Source: Cytophagales bacterium (lineage in GTDB: Bacteria > Bacteroidota > Bacteroidia > Cytophagales > Spirosomataceae). From it: a stretch of DNA of 64,000 bases. The stretch lies in NCBI GenBank assembly GCA_013298215.1, contig JAAFKE010000010.1:40295-104294 (forward strand), in the 5' to 3' direction. Every line of letters starts with the position of its first letter. Within the stretch, counting starts at the first letter, position 1. This document shows, in pieces, positions 45,854 through 54,834 of the stretch. A model generated the notes under the pieces. It saw only the letters and a list, made by a program, of their open reading frames with translations, made no database searches and had not been told where the DNA came from. A program made the translations under genes and the position numbers.

Positions 45854-46633
45854 TTACATTTCTCCCTCAACGCCCAAACCAAAGAGCGCAAAATCGTACT
45901 TAACGGGGTCGAGCGGGTCGAGTTCTTTGAGGTTTTGGGTGAGTTCTACGGCGGTTTGCCAGTCGGTTTTGGGACGTTGAATGAGCCCTAATTTGCGGGC
46001 AACCCTGTCCACGTGTACGTCGCAGGGGCAAACCAACTGGGCGGGGCTAATACGCCTCCAAAGCCCAAAATCCACCCCTCGGTCGTCGTGGCGCACCATC
46101 CACCTCAAAAACATATTCAATCGCTTGCAGCTCGACCCCCGCAGGGGCGTGGCCACGTGCTTTCGGGTGCGGTCGGGGGCAAAATCTAACCCAAAAAAAC
46201 GTTTCTGAAATGCCTCCAAACCACCCCGAACGTTGGTGCTTTGGCCAGCAGCAGCGGTTGGGTCTAAGAAGGCGGTTTCTAACGAATCGTTTTGGGCGTA
46301 GTAGTGTTTAAAAAACGCAATAAAATACAGTGCGTCGGTGGCATTGAAGGTGCGGTGTTTGAAATCCAAAAACCGTTTGAGATCGGTATCTTGGTGTTGG
46401 GTGACGAACTGGTGCGGCGCACCGTCCATGCGGTCGATGAGCGCGGTACATTTGTTGATGATCGTGGCGCGTTGCCCCCAAGCCAAAATCGCCGCCCAAA
46501 AACCCATGATTTCAATGTCCTGCAACTTACTAAAACGGTGCGGAATCTGCACCGGATCGAGCAGCATGAAACGGGGCTGGTTGTAGTGGTTGGCCTTGGC
46601 GTTGAGCAGGTCGGCGATGTGGTTGGGAATCAT
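45854..46633 (-). CDS. TIGR02757 (DUF2400) family protein
   Basis: This 259-residue protein matches the TIGR02757/DUF2400 family, whose function is unproven; the sequence has features reminiscent of HhH-type DNA glycosylases. Landmarks are DIEIMGFWAAILAWGQRATIINKC, FKHRTFNATDALYFIAFFKHYY and FLRWMVRHDDRGVDFGLW, followed by LVCPCDVHVDRVARKLGLI. The ATG at 46633 is preferred over a start 17 codons earlier. It is divergent from the TonB receptor gene. A role in DNA repair is only an inference from fold. Confidence 0.88.
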   Translation of the reverse strand: MIPNHIADLLNAKANHYNQPRFMLLDPVQIPHRFSKLQDIEIMGFWAAILAWGQRATIINKCTALIDRMDGAPHQFVTQHQDTDLKRFLDFKHRTFNATDALYFIAFFKHYYAQNDSLETAFLDPTAAAGQSTNVRGGLEAFQKRFFGLDFAPDRTRKHVATPLRGSSCKRLNMFLRWMVRHDDRGVDFGLWRRISPAQLVCPCDVHVDRVARKLGLIQRPKTDWQTAVELTQNLKELDPLDPVKYDFALFGLGVEGEM

Positions 46634-46843
46634 TGAAACAATAAATGGTCGTAACAAAGATACTATTTCGTGGCGGTGCAGCAATGTGTTGGATTCTATA
46701 AAACCACAACCATATTGGTTAAACTCAACAATACGGGTCGTTCACGGCCTAAAAACGTGGTTTTGTCATATTCTAATTGGATTGAACCAAAACATTTCGC
46801 AAACTTTGTAGTTCCTATTGCAACTTTGTTAAACAAACAGTCC

Positions 46844-49252
46844 ATGAAACAACGATTTATTTTGCTCTTCTTTTTTTTGGTGATCCACTCCCTCCTGCGG
46901 GCACAAGACAAACTGACGGTGAGCGGCTACGTGAAAGACGTGGCCAACGGCGAGGGCATCATTGGCGGGTCGGTCTATGTAAAAGAAGTGAGTTCGGGCG
47001 CGGCCACCAACGCCTACGGTTTCTACTCGATCACCCTTCCGAAGGGAAACTATACGTTTGTATACAGCTTGGTGGGCTACGAAAAAATTAGCAAGAATGT
47101 GGTTCTGAGCACTGAAAACGTCAAGTTGAACATCGAGCTCAAAGAACAGCAATTGGAGCTGCAAGAGGTGATGATAACGACCAAGCGCGAAGACGAAAAC
47201 GTGAAGAGTATTGAGATGAGTACCAACAAAATGGAGATGAAGACCATGCAACGGATGCCCGCCCTGCTGGGTGAGGTAGATGTGATCCGGAGCATTCAGT
47301 TTTTGCCAGGGGTTAGTACGGTGGGCGAGGGGGCCTCGGGGTTCAACGTGCGCGGCGGGAGCATCGATCAAAACTTGGTGCTGCTCGACGAAGCCCCCGT
47401 TTTCAATTCGTCGCACTTGTTTGGGTTCTTTTCGGTTTTCAACCCCGATGCCGTCAAGGACGTAAAACTTATTAAGGGCGGTATTCCAGCGCAATACGGC
47501 GGGCGTATATCGTCGATCTTGGACGTGCGACTCAAAGAAGGAAACGCCAAAAAGACGAGCGTTTCGGGCGGCATTGGCCTCATTTTCAGTCGGTTGGCCT
47601 ACGAACGCCCGTTTGCTAAAGGGCGCGGATCGTTTATTGTGGCCGCGCGGCGTTCGTATGCCGACGTGCTGGCCAGGCCATTTTTGAAAGGAGAACTAAA
47701 AGGCTCACAGTTTTATTTCTATGATTTTACGGCCAAGGCCAATTACCGAATAAACGACAAAAACACCATTTTTCTGTCGGGCTATTTGGGGCGCGACGTG
47801 TTCGGGGCAGATTTTGGGTTCAACTGGGGCAACGCTACCACCAGTTTTAGGTGGAACCACGTTTTCAACGACAGGCTGTTTATGAACACCACCGTTTTTT
47901 ATAGCAACTACGACTACTTGCTCGATTCTGACCTGCGCCGCAAACGCCCGCGCGATTATTTTAGGTGGAAGTCGTCGATCATTAATTACAGCGTCAAGCC
48001 CGATTTTACGTACTACCTCAGCCCCAAAAACACCCTTACGTTTGGTGGGCAGGCCATTCTGTATACCTTTAAGCCTGGCACCGCCACCGCCGCCAGCAAC
48101 GGGCAGGAGCGAACTTTTGGGTTAGAAAACAAAAATGCCATTGAGGGGTCTTTTTACGTGGGAAACGAGCAAAACATTGGCTCGAAACTACAACTACAAT
48201 ACGGGCTGCGGTACTCATTGTATAGCTACATGGGCCCGGGCGAAAGTTACGAGTTTCAGACCGATGTGCCACCAGGACAACGGCGGTTTCCGGTGTTGAG
48301 CAAAACCCAGAAATACGCCGACTTTACGCCCATAAAAACCTACGGAAACTTAGAGCCGCGTTTTTCGGCCAAGTACGAGCTCACGCCAAATGCCTCGCTG
48401 AAAGCAAGTTATAACCGAATAGCGCAGTATCTGCACCTGATCTCCAACACCACGGCCTCTACCCCGCTGGATGTCTGGTCGCCGAGTACCAACAACATTA
48501 AGCCCCAAATTGCCGACCAAGTGGCACTTGGGTATTTCCAGAACTTTGGAGCAAACAGCAACGACTACGAGGCATCGGTGGAGGTGTATTACAAAAAACT
48601 CCAAAACCAAATTGATTACATAAGTGGGGCAAATTTATTTCTAAACAAATACTTGGAGGGCGACCTGCTGGCTGGCGACGGCCGCGCCTACGGCGCAGAG
48701 TTTTACGTGAAAAAAAACAAGGGAGCGCTCACGGGGTGGGTCAGCTACACGCTGGCACGCACGGAGCGACAAGTAGAGGGCATCAACGAACGCCAGTGGT
48801 TTCCGACGCGTTTCGACAAGACCCATAACCTCAACGTGGTGCTGCAATACGAAGCCTCGAAACGCTGGAACTTGTCGGCCAATTTTACCTACGGAACGGG
48901 TACGCCCGCTACTTTTCCGACCAATAAATACGAAGTGCAGGGCTTGTTAGTGCCCCACAACGTGGACGATGCCCGCAACAACGTCAGGATTCCCGACTAC
49001 CACCGCTTAGACGTGTCGGCCACGTTGGCGGGCAAGAAAAAACCCAACAAAAAGCGCGAGGATAGCTGGGTATTTTCGGTTTATAACACCTACAACCGCC
49101 GCAATCCATTCTCTATTTTCTTCCGCCAGTCAGACACCAAAGAAGTGATAGAAGTGAACGGCGAAAAAATAGAAACCCCAAAAGCCGAGGCCGTCAGGTA
49201 CTCGGTGTTTGGCAATTTTATTCCTGCGGTTACTTACAATTTTAAATTTTAA
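46844..49252 (+). CDS. TonB-dependent outer-membrane receptor
   Basis: This receptor of about 802 residues has a signal peptide (MKQRFILLFFFLVIHSLLRAQ), a carboxypeptidase-regulatory-like domain (DKLTVSGYVKDVANGEGIIGG ... SLVGYEKISKNV), a TonB plug (EVDVIRSIQFLPGVSTVGEGASGFNVRGGSIDQNLVLLDEAPVFN) and a beta-barrel ending in aromatic VTYNFKF. It takes up a substrate across the outer membrane using TonB energy. The ATG at 46844 was chosen by the signal peptide. A DUF4249 gene begins 4 bp after the stop, a pair often seen in Bacteroidota. The substrate is not predicted. Confidence 0.95.
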   Translation: MKQRFILLFFFLVIHSLLRAQDKLTVSGYVKDVANGEGIIGGSVYVKEVSSGAATNAYGFYSITLPKGNYTFVYSLVGYEKISKNVVLSTENVKLNIELKEQQLELQEVMITTKREDENVKSIEMSTNKMEMKTMQRMPALLGEVDVIRSIQFLPGVSTVGEGASGFNVRGGSIDQNLVLLDEAPVFNSSHLFGFFSVFNPDAVKDVKLIKGGIPAQYGGRISSILDVRLKEGNAKKTSVSGGIGLIFSRLAYERPFAKGRGSFIVAARRSYADVLARPFLKGELKGSQFYFYDFTAKANYRINDKNTIFLSGYLGRDVFGADFGFNWGNATTSFRWNHVFNDRLFMNTTVFYSNYDYLLDSDLRRKRPRDYFRWKSSIINYSVKPDFTYYLSPKNTLTFGGQAILYTFKPGTATAASNGQERTFGLENKNAIEGSFYVGNEQNIGSKLQLQYGLRYSLYSYMGPGESYEFQTDVPPGQRRFPVLSKTQKYADFTPIKTYGNLEPRFSAKYELTPNASLKASYNRIAQYLHLISNTTASTPLDVWSPSTNNIKPQIADQVALGYFQNFGANSNDYEASVEVYYKKLQNQIDYISGANLFLNKYLEGDLLAGDGRAYGAEFYVKKNKGALTGWVSYTLARTERQVEGINERQWFPTRFDKTHNLNVVLQYEASKRWNLSANFTYGTGTPATFPTNKYEVQGLLVPHNVDDARNNVRIPDYHRLDVSATLAGKKKPNKKREDSWVFSVYNTYNRRNPFSIFFRQSDTKEVIEVNGEKIETPKAEAVRYSVFGNFIPAVTYNFKF

Positions 49253-49256
49253 GCAC

Positions 49257-50267
49257 ATGAAACCAAATTTCTTAACTACTTCATTGGCGGGTATGCTAAC
49301 GGTACTCGTACTGGTGTCTTGCGAAGACGTTGTAAATATTGACCTTGCCACTGGCCCAGCGCAGGTGGCCGTAGATGGCTGGATTACCAACAACGAAGGC
49401 CCGCAACGGATCAGGGTAACGCTCACAAACGGGTACTTGAACGAGAAATCTCCGCCGCCAGCGGCGGGAGCAGTGGTGCGGGTGACAGACGACGCGGGAA
49501 CTGTTTTTGAGTTTACCGACCCAAAAGCAACGGGATATTACACCTGGACTCCCAAAAATAACGAAAAACTGGGCAAGGTTGGCCGTAAATATTACCTGAC
49601 TGTGGACTACAAAGGGCAGTCTTATTTGGCTTTTTCGGAGATTAAAAACGTGCCTAAATTAGATTCGATTACGTTCGAGAAAGACCGGCGCGTGTCGCAA
49701 CCCAACGCCCCCGAAGGCTACCGCGCCGAGTTGTGGGCCGTCGATCTCAAAGGCGAAGGCGATAATTATTGGCTCAGAACGTTCAGGAACGGCAAGTTGC
49801 TCAACGCCCCCAACAACATTACGGTGCTCTACGACGCTGGGTTCAGTGCCAACGCCGACACCGACGGCTTTACGTTTATTCGGCCAGCCCGGCGGAGCAT
49901 CAACCCCGATAGTTTATACAACCTCAACGACGACGTGATGGTCGAGATTCGCTCCATACCCATCGAAGCGTTTTATTTTTTCCAAGAACTGCGCATCCAG
50001 GTTAATAACGGTGGACTTTTTGCCAGCCCTCCCAACAACGTTTCTACCAACGTTTTCAACGTTACTGAGCTGATTACTCAAAACGGTGGCGGCACAAACG
50101 GCCTGAATATTCCAGCACTTTTGAAACAAAACCCGCGCGATTTTTTGCCCCAATTGCAAACCATCAACGGGCGGTCTAAGCAAAAAGCGGTTGGTTTTTT
50201 CGGAGCAGCTGCCACCAACACCATCACCGTGAAAGTAACCGAAAAACTGGTGCGCCCCAAACAATAA
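49257..50267 (+). CDS. DUF4249 lipoprotein
   Basis: This 336-residue protein has a lipoprotein signal ending at Cys22 (MLTVLVLVSC) and an immunoglobulin-like mature part typical of DUF4249 (VAVDGWITNNEGPQRIRVTLTNGY, VVRVTDDAGTVFEFTDPKATGYYTW). DUF4249 genes are commonly found beside TonB receptors, and the product may be a surface lid or substrate-capturing partner. It starts 4 bp after the TonB receptor stop, so the two are co-transcribed. The substrate is unknown. Confidence 0.9.
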   Translation: MKPNFLTTSLAGMLTVLVLVSCEDVVNIDLATGPAQVAVDGWITNNEGPQRIRVTLTNGYLNEKSPPPAAGAVVRVTDDAGTVFEFTDPKATGYYTWTPKNNEKLGKVGRKYYLTVDYKGQSYLAFSEIKNVPKLDSITFEKDRRVSQPNAPEGYRAELWAVDLKGEGDNYWLRTFRNGKLLNAPNNITVLYDAGFSANADTDGFTFIRPARRSINPDSLYNLNDDVMVEIRSIPIEAFYFFQELRIQVNNGGLFASPPNNVSTNVFNVTELITQNGGGTNGLNIPALLKQNPRDFLPQLQTINGRSKQKAVGFFGAAATNTITVKVTEKLVRPKQ

Positions 50268-50300
50268 CCGATTGATTAAAGGCTCATTTTATGGCCACCC

Positions 50301-51554
50301 TCAACACAAGTCGGGGAATATTTTGCGTACATTTTCTGCCCCGCTTGCCGCCAGGTCGTATGGCACAACGTGCAGGAACATTGCCTGGTTTTCGTAACTA
50401 AGCGGCGGCAGACGTTCGGCAAAACCTGGGTTGGCGGGGTAGAGCAGGTAGAGCGCGTCCGCGGCGTATTTTTTTCCGTAGGCGAAGAGCTGGTACAGGT
50501 CAGCTTGCTCAATGCCGTAGTGGCCAACTTGGTTTCGGGCTTTGAGGGTTTTCCACTTTATATCTACCACAATGGTCTGGGTGGCGGCTTCGATGACCAC
50601 GTCGGGGCGCAAGCCGAACAGACGCTGGCCGAGGTGGTGTTCTACCAAAAAATGTCGTCGGTCTTGGCGCGTCACTTGGCAGTTGCTCAGGTTTTTTACA
50701 AGGTTGTGGGTTACGTAATCTTCAAAGAGCTGTTGCATCGGAAACAGCAGCGCAAAATTGTGATCGACACCCGCGAAGGGCGAAAAAGACTTGTTTTTTA
50801 GAAAAATACCAGCGCAACTCAACGCAACCCGATAACGCTCAAAACCGCGACTTAGCCGTTGCGTTTCCTGAAAATCGCGCGGGAGGTTGTTCGATTCGGG
50901 TACGTTGTATAGCAAGTGCCGCAACCGAGTGATTCGTTTTTTGTTTGATCCCAGCGTCGATCTTTCATCGACAAATACCAAACAACTTTTCAGCAAGCGA
51001 TTGGCCGCCGTATCAACGCTAAAAACGTCGCTTTCAGTCCAAAAACGATCTCTGGACACAGTTCCAGATTTTAACTGTTTGTTTATGAGCCACTTGCCTT
51101 TTAGATAAGGTTCGTTTTGAAGCTGAGTTTGGTAATTTTTGCCCAGTTGTTGCCCAACTATGTTTTCGATCTCGGTCAAAAACGCACCGATAAATAGCTC
51201 TTTCACCGATTGCGGCGCACTGCCAACGTGGGCATGACCGATCGACTTGAAGGGCGTATTTCGGAGTGTGCGGAGCATATTGAGCAGCAACTGCCGCGAG
51301 TCGGAGTCTGTCTTTGGCAAAATTTCGATCTGAGTTCCGTCTTTGAGCTCAATCGTTCCGACGTAGTTTTTTACCTGAATTTGCTCAATGTTTTGGCGAA
51401 CAGAATACGTCAGCATGGCATCGGCACCAGGTGCAAAAGCGAGTTGTTTCAGCTGTAAAAACGAAGAATGCGGAATATGCGCTTCCGAAAACGGAGTCGC
51501 CACCGCCGAGTGGCTGGGGCGAATGATCCCAAATTCGGACAGAGATACCAGCAT
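50301..51554 (-). CDS. McrC-like nuclease subunit without McrB
   Basis: This 417-residue protein resembles McrC, the nuclease subunit of the 5-methylcytosine-specific restriction system McrBC. The nuclease core is intact: D318 in LRPDVVIEA, then D331 and K333 in VVDIKWKTL, the PD-(D/E)XK pattern, followed by YQLFAYGKKY. The N-terminal part (KNYVGTIELKDGTQIEILPKT) also fits the family. McrC normally needs the McrB GTPase, but no mcrB is adjacent. Instead this gene follows lolC by 9 bp and rbfA lies before that. It may be a lone nuclease working with a distant partner or have a new role. Confidence 0.9.
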   Translation of the reverse strand: MLVSLSEFGIIRPSHSAVATPFSEAHIPHSSFLQLKQLAFAPGADAMLTYSVRQNIEQIQVKNYVGTIELKDGTQIEILPKTDSDSRQLLLNMLRTLRNTPFKSIGHAHVGSAPQSVKELFIGAFLTEIENIVGQQLGKNYQTQLQNEPYLKGKWLINKQLKSGTVSRDRFWTESDVFSVDTAANRLLKSCLVFVDERSTLGSNKKRITRLRHLLYNVPESNNLPRDFQETQRLSRGFERYRVALSCAGIFLKNKSFSPFAGVDHNFALLFPMQQLFEDYVTHNLVKNLSNCQVTRQDRRHFLVEHHLGQRLFGLRPDVVIEAATQTIVVDIKWKTLKARNQVGHYGIEQADLYQLFAYGKKYAADALYLLYPANPGFAERLPPLSYENQAMFLHVVPYDLAASGAENVRKIFPDLC

Positions 51555-51563
51555 ATTTATGTT

Positions 51564-52769
51564 TTATTGGGCGGATGTTTTGGCCGCTCGGTCAGCGGGT
51601 ATGTACGAAATAGCGATTGTAATCAGCACCACTACGAAGGCCGTGAGTGCAAAATCAGACCATTGTGTTTTTACGGGGTAGGCATCTACCACCGACACCA
51701 CACCCATTTTTACCCACCCAGACTGCGCTTGTCCCCAGCACACCATTGCGCCCAGCAACAAACCCAAAGACGCGCCCGTAAAAGAGACCAGTGCGCCCTC
51801 GGCCAAAAAAATGGTGCGCACCAAACGCGGCGTTGCGCCCATGGCAAACAAAATTTTAATGTCGGCCTTCTTTTCGATGGCCAGCATAGAAAGCGAGAAG
51901 AAAATATTGATAGCCGCCACCAAAATAATGAACGACAGCGTGATGCCAACGAAAAGTTTTTCGATTTTAATGGCCCTAAACAAATCAGCGTTGAGCTCGT
52001 CTCGGGTTTGAACCAGAAACGTTTTGCCCAGTCGTTGCTCAATTTCTGACTGCACGGCCTCCGCGTTGGCACCAGGTTTGAGTTGAATTTCGAGTGCGGT
52101 TCGTTGGTTTTGATAATCGAGCAGCTGGCTCACAAATTCGAGCGGTGCTATTACGTACTCGCTCTGGCTGGCACTCAAACCAAAGAAAGCAGCGGGCCGA
52201 ATTGGCAGCTGATTGAAGGCATCGGGGTTGGTAGAAATCGCGCGGGTGTTGCGCGGATACCACAGCTCCAAGGCCGTGAAGGGGTCTTGCAACGACACGC
52301 CCAGTACCGCCTGCACGCCGTCGGCGAGTAGTGCCGATGGTACGCCATTTTGATTGAGCAACAAATCGCCCTCCAAAAGTGCGGTATCTAACTGGTGGCG
52401 TTGCAGGTAGGTGCTGTCCACGCCCTTGAGTTTGACGATCATTTGCGCGTCGCCGTAGCGTGCCAGCGCGTTGTCTTCGATCACCTGGGTAACAAAGCCA
52501 ACCCCGTCTATTTTTTGGATGGACGGTACGTTTATCGTTGCCGCATCAAAGCGTTTTCCAGTGGCGGGCGTAATTTTTATATCCGCCTCAAACGACTCAA
52601 AAATTTGCCGATTGAGGTCTTCCATGCCATTGAAAACCGACAGCACCACCACCAGTGCCATTGTTCCCACACCCACGCCGAGCATCGAAATGGTGGAGAT
52701 TAGACTGATGAAACTCCGCTTTTTTTTGGACAAAAAATACCGTTGGGCTATCCACAGTGGTAGGTTCAT
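51564..52769 (-). CDS. LolC/LolE-type ABC transporter permease
   Basis: This 401-residue permease has the FtsX/MacB fold of the LolCE family, which extracts lipoproteins from the inner membrane. Four hydrophobic segments are visible: one near the N-terminus (SLISTISMLGVGVGTMALVVVLSV) and three at the C-terminus. Between them lies a large periplasmic domain of about 200 residues. It follows rbfA by 12 bp, and mcrC follows it by 9 bp on the same strand. No LolD-like ATPase gene is adjacent. Confidence 0.9.
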   Translation of the reverse strand: MNLPLWIAQRYFLSKKKRSFISLISTISMLGVGVGTMALVVVLSVFNGMEDLNRQIFESFEADIKITPATGKRFDAATINVPSIQKIDGVGFVTQVIEDNALARYGDAQMIVKLKGVDSTYLQRHQLDTALLEGDLLLNQNGVPSALLADGVQAVLGVSLQDPFTALELWYPRNTRAISTNPDAFNQLPIRPAAFFGLSASQSEYVIAPLEFVSQLLDYQNQRTALEIQLKPGANAEAVQSEIEQRLGKTFLVQTRDELNADLFRAIKIEKLFVGITLSFIILVAAINIFFSLSMLAIEKKADIKILFAMGATPRLVRTIFLAEGALVSFTGASLGLLLGAMVCWGQAQSGWVKMGVVSVVDAYPVKTQWSDFALTAFVVVLITIAISYIPADRAAKTSAQ

Positions 52770-52781
52770 GGAGGCGGAGTC

Positions 52782-53153
52782 TTAATCGGCTACCTCCTCG
52801 GCGGGCGGAATAACCAGCCCTACGAAGAGCTTTTCGATTCTTTCGGCGTAGTCGGCGGTGTCGTCCAGAAAGAAATTTAAGGTTGGTACAATCCGCAACT
52901 GGTTCCGAATGCGCCTTCCGAGTGCCTGGCGAATCAGGTTGGTTCTTTCTCGGATGTCTTCGAGCAAGAATTGGGTGTTTTTTACGCCCAAAAAACTCAA
53001 ATATACCCGCGCCAAACCCAAATCTGGTGATATTCTGACGGTAGTAATCGTAATAAAAGCTCCACCAAACGTATGGGCCATTTCGCGTTGAAAAATCTCA
53101 CTCAAATCCTGCTGTATCTGTCCAGCTACTTTCTGTTGTCGTTTCGTTTCCAT
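52782..53153 (-). CDS. rbfA: Ribosome-binding factor A
   Basis: This 123-residue protein is RbfA, a cold-shock assembly factor that binds the 30S subunit and helps 16S rRNA 5'-end maturation. Recognised blocks are QQKVAGQIQQDLSEIFQRE, ITTVRISPDLGLARVYLSFLG and RRIRNQLRIVPTLNFFLDD. The length is usual. The ATG at 53153 was chosen; an upstream in-frame start would add a long unlike leader. It is the first gene of an operon with lolC and mcrC. Confidence 0.95.
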   Translation of the reverse strand: METKRQQKVAGQIQQDLSEIFQREMAHTFGGAFITITTVRISPDLGLARVYLSFLGVKNTQFLLEDIRERTNLIRQALGRRIRNQLRIVPTLNFFLDDTADYAERIEKLFVGLVIPPAEEVAD

Positions 53154-53249
53154 GATGGGTATCCAAATAAAAACCAAATATCGGAGTTTCTTTTGGGATT
53201 GTGACCCAGAAGGCACTAATTTCGCAACCCTACAACCGTACAAGTCCAG

Positions 53250-54659
53250 ATGCTCACTTTTTTTCGCGTCAATGCCGTTTATCAAATCGTCAGCCTCGTC
53301 ATCGTGCTGGTATTGATCCGATTGCCTTTTTTGGTCACGCCACTTCCGTTGCTCATTCCCGAGCTCAACTGGATGATCGTGGGTGAGCAAATGAGCAACG
53401 GCTTTTTGATGTACCGCGACATTTGGGACAATACCAGCCCGCTTTCGGCGGCGGTTTACTGGTTAATAACTTCAATATTTGGGAGATCGCAGGCGGCTTT
53501 TCAGTTTATTGCCATCTTTTTTTCGGCCACGCAGGCCGTTTATTTTAATTACATGACCAACACGCGGCAGCTTTTCACGGAGCGCAACTACGTTCCTGGC
53601 CTGGTGTACGTGTTGTTTCTAAACCTGTCGTTCGACCTCTGCACGCTCACGCCCACGCTGATGTCCACCACATTTTTGCTGCTCGCGCTTGGCACACTCA
53701 TCAAACAGTTGGAGCGGCAGGGAGCCACCGACGAGATTTTTGAGCTTGGCTTTTACCTCGGCTTGGCCACGTTGTTTTACCTGCCCTCGGCCATATTTAT
53801 TGTTTGGGCGGGCGCGTCGCTCGTTTTTTTTACGGGCGCAACCTTCCGCCAGCACTCGCTCATGTTCCTCGGCTTTGCGTTGCCATTGTTGGTCACGGTG
53901 CTGGTATTTTATTTCAGCGACGGCCTCGGCGACTTTAACCGCAACCTGTTGGCCTCCGTTTTTAGGGTCAGGCAATACAATTTCAATGATTTTCAGTCTC
54001 TCATCGTCACGCTCCTCATCCCTTTTGTGTTAGGAATATTGGGGGTTTTTCAGACCCTCAACTACACCCGTTTTATCAACATTCAAACCCGAAGCCAGCA
54101 AATTATGATTTTGTGGCTCGTTGTGGCTTTTATCTCTGTGTCATTAATGCCCTTTTTGGCACCTATGTTGTTCGTGGTTTTTATTGCGCCATTGGCTTTT
54201 TTTGTTACCAATTATTTTTTGTTGTTCAAGAAAAAGTTCTGGATCGCCGAACTCATTTTCACTGCCTCGGCGGTGGTTATACTCTTTGTTTTTTACCAAG
54301 GAAACAGCAGCGCGTCTGGCTTCGAGGCCACCAAGTTAGAAAGTCTGCGGGTCAGAACGGCCCTTTTACCAGACTACATTGTCAAAAAGAAAATAATAGT
54401 CATTGGTGCCGATGCTGGCGAATACAAAGATAATTACCTCGCTACCCCTTATCTAAACTGGAACTTGGCCAAGTACGATCTCGAAAATTTAGATTATTAC
54501 GACAGCGTAATCAGTGTACTGGGGCATTTTCGGGCCGATCCCCCCGACTACATCATCGACAAAAAAAACGTAGTACCCAAACTGCTAAAACGCGTACCCC
54601 AATTGGCCGAAAAATACCGACCGACTCCGCAACCAGGCATCTACAAACGCGTGAATTGA
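53250..54659 (+). CDS. Polytopic membrane protein, DUF6427-like
   Basis: This 469-residue protein has ten or more hydrophobic segments (VSLVIVLVLIRLPFLVTPLPL onward) and a soluble C-terminal domain (from VKKKIIVIGADAGEYKDNYLATPYLNWNL). The layout resembles GT-C-type glycosyltransferases and the Bacteroidota DUF6427 family; the family assignment is from memory and tentative. The ending PPDYIIDKKNVVPKLLKRVPQLAEKYRPT resembles glycosyltransferase tails, but no catalytic motif is certain. It lies next to the polysaccharide cluster, which would fit a role in glycan or lipid-linked sugar handling. Confidence 0.7.
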   Translation: MLTFFRVNAVYQIVSLVIVLVLIRLPFLVTPLPLLIPELNWMIVGEQMSNGFLMYRDIWDNTSPLSAAVYWLITSIFGRSQAAFQFIAIFFSATQAVYFNYMTNTRQLFTERNYVPGLVYVLFLNLSFDLCTLTPTLMSTTFLLLALGTLIKQLERQGATDEIFELGFYLGLATLFYLPSAIFIVWAGASLVFFTGATFRQHSLMFLGFALPLLVTVLVFYFSDGLGDFNRNLLASVFRVRQYNFNDFQSLIVTLLIPFVLGILGVFQTLNYTRFINIQTRSQQIMILWLVVAFISVSLMPFLAPMLFVVFIAPLAFFVTNYFLLFKKKFWIAELIFTASAVVILFVFYQGNSSASGFEATKLESLRVRTALLPDYIVKKKIIVIGADAGEYKDNYLATPYLNWNLAKYDLENLDYYDSVISVLGHFRADPPDYIIDKKNVVPKLLKRVPQLAEKYRPTPQPGIYKRVN

Positions 54660-54834
54660 AACGGTAAAATCGAAAGACACCGTATTGTCGTACATGGGAA
54701 TGTGAGTTTACTTTCACCGAGAAAATGGCCTTGCTTTTTGATATTTGGCTTATTTTCCACACCTTAGCAGTCGTGTTTGAAGAAAAAGGAGAACGGCCTC
54801 TTCGGCACCGTACCAAACCACCAGCGTCAGTTTT

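Noticed and set aside
52782..53390. Extended N-terminus for rbfA (about 79 extra residues)
   Set aside because: The added part has no family resemblance and runs into the next gene's leader. The ATG at 53153 gives the normal RbfA length.
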